Shown: positions 63,942 to 64,000 of the stretch, piece after piece
Position numbering within the stretch: the stretch's first letter is position 1
How the letters are laid out: each line of letters starts with the position of its first letter
Source: Vandiemenella viatica
Taxonomy: Eukaryota > Arthropoda > Insecta > Orthoptera > Morabidae
Assembly: GCA_031002005.1 (NCBI GenBank)
Contig: CM061914.1
Location: 191,784,685 to 191,848,684, forward strand
Direction: 5' to 3'
DNA: 64,000 nucleotides
Notes under the pieces: generated by a model
Told to the model about the DNA's origin: nothing
Database searches by the model: none
The model's input: the letters and a program-made list of their open reading frames with translations, nothing else
Program-made: the position numbers and the translations under genes

Positions 63942-64000
63942 TTACGGGTTACGGGATGACTTCGTTCGTATTTGAAAAGTTTAACGGGTGCGAGGGGATA

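Overview
This window looks like intergenic and intronic DNA from a large, repeat-rich insect genome. A locust-like orthopteran (Schistocerca or a relative) is my best guess. That assignment is inference: the Tc1-like element near 22.3-22.8 kb, the tRNA-derived SINE and two of the LINE families read like repeats I associate with locust genomes, and I could not search a database. I see no rRNA, true tRNA gene, CRISPR array or prokaryotic operon. Most open frames are pieces of transposons or chance frames.

Host coding content is very small. The one convincing host exon is a C2H2 zinc-finger exon on the minus strand (1303-1752) with a clean acceptor and donor. A weaker candidate upstream exon of the same gene lies at 2722-2777. 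Several GC-richer, apparently non-repetitive islands (about 21.2-21.6, 35.86-36.16, 39.8-40.13, 45.4-45.8, 47.9-48.3, 51.7-52.5, 60.25-60.7 and 62.6-63.2 kb) carry TAATTA-type, CRE, E-box or X-box words and may be regulatory DNA.

Layout: 0-11 kb has the zinc-finger exon and many 3' fragments of one CR1-like LINE (family A), including a nested LINE-in-LINE insertion at 5.6-7.5 kb. 11-16 kb is mostly unrecognised, ending in a decayed Helitron whose helicase tail and 3' terminus are visible. 16-33.6 kb has RTE-like LINE pieces, SINEs, a MITE family with GGGCGTCC-type ends, a deleted Tc1 element, a PIF/Harbinger-like element with a MADF-like relic, a Helitron with helicase relic, and a deleted mariner. 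33.8-45 kb has an AT-rich stretch, then dense LINE/SINE/hAT nesting and an L2/CR1-like LINE. 45-64 kb has foldback elements, Helitrons, SINEs, two hAT/MITE types, a second mariner, an RTE-like LINE, the best-preserved family A LINE (RT frame 58916-60081) and more MITEs.

The most interesting structure is a scattered set of about ten hammerhead-ribozyme-like motifs (CTGANGA, a 15-23 nt stem-loop, GAAAC, a very short palindromic stem III, NTH). Several sit in foldback (inverted-repeat) elements, one motif per arm. This resembles the small, dimer-type hammerhead variants reported in Penelope-like retroelements, but these copies carry one extra base in the core, so their activity is uncertain.
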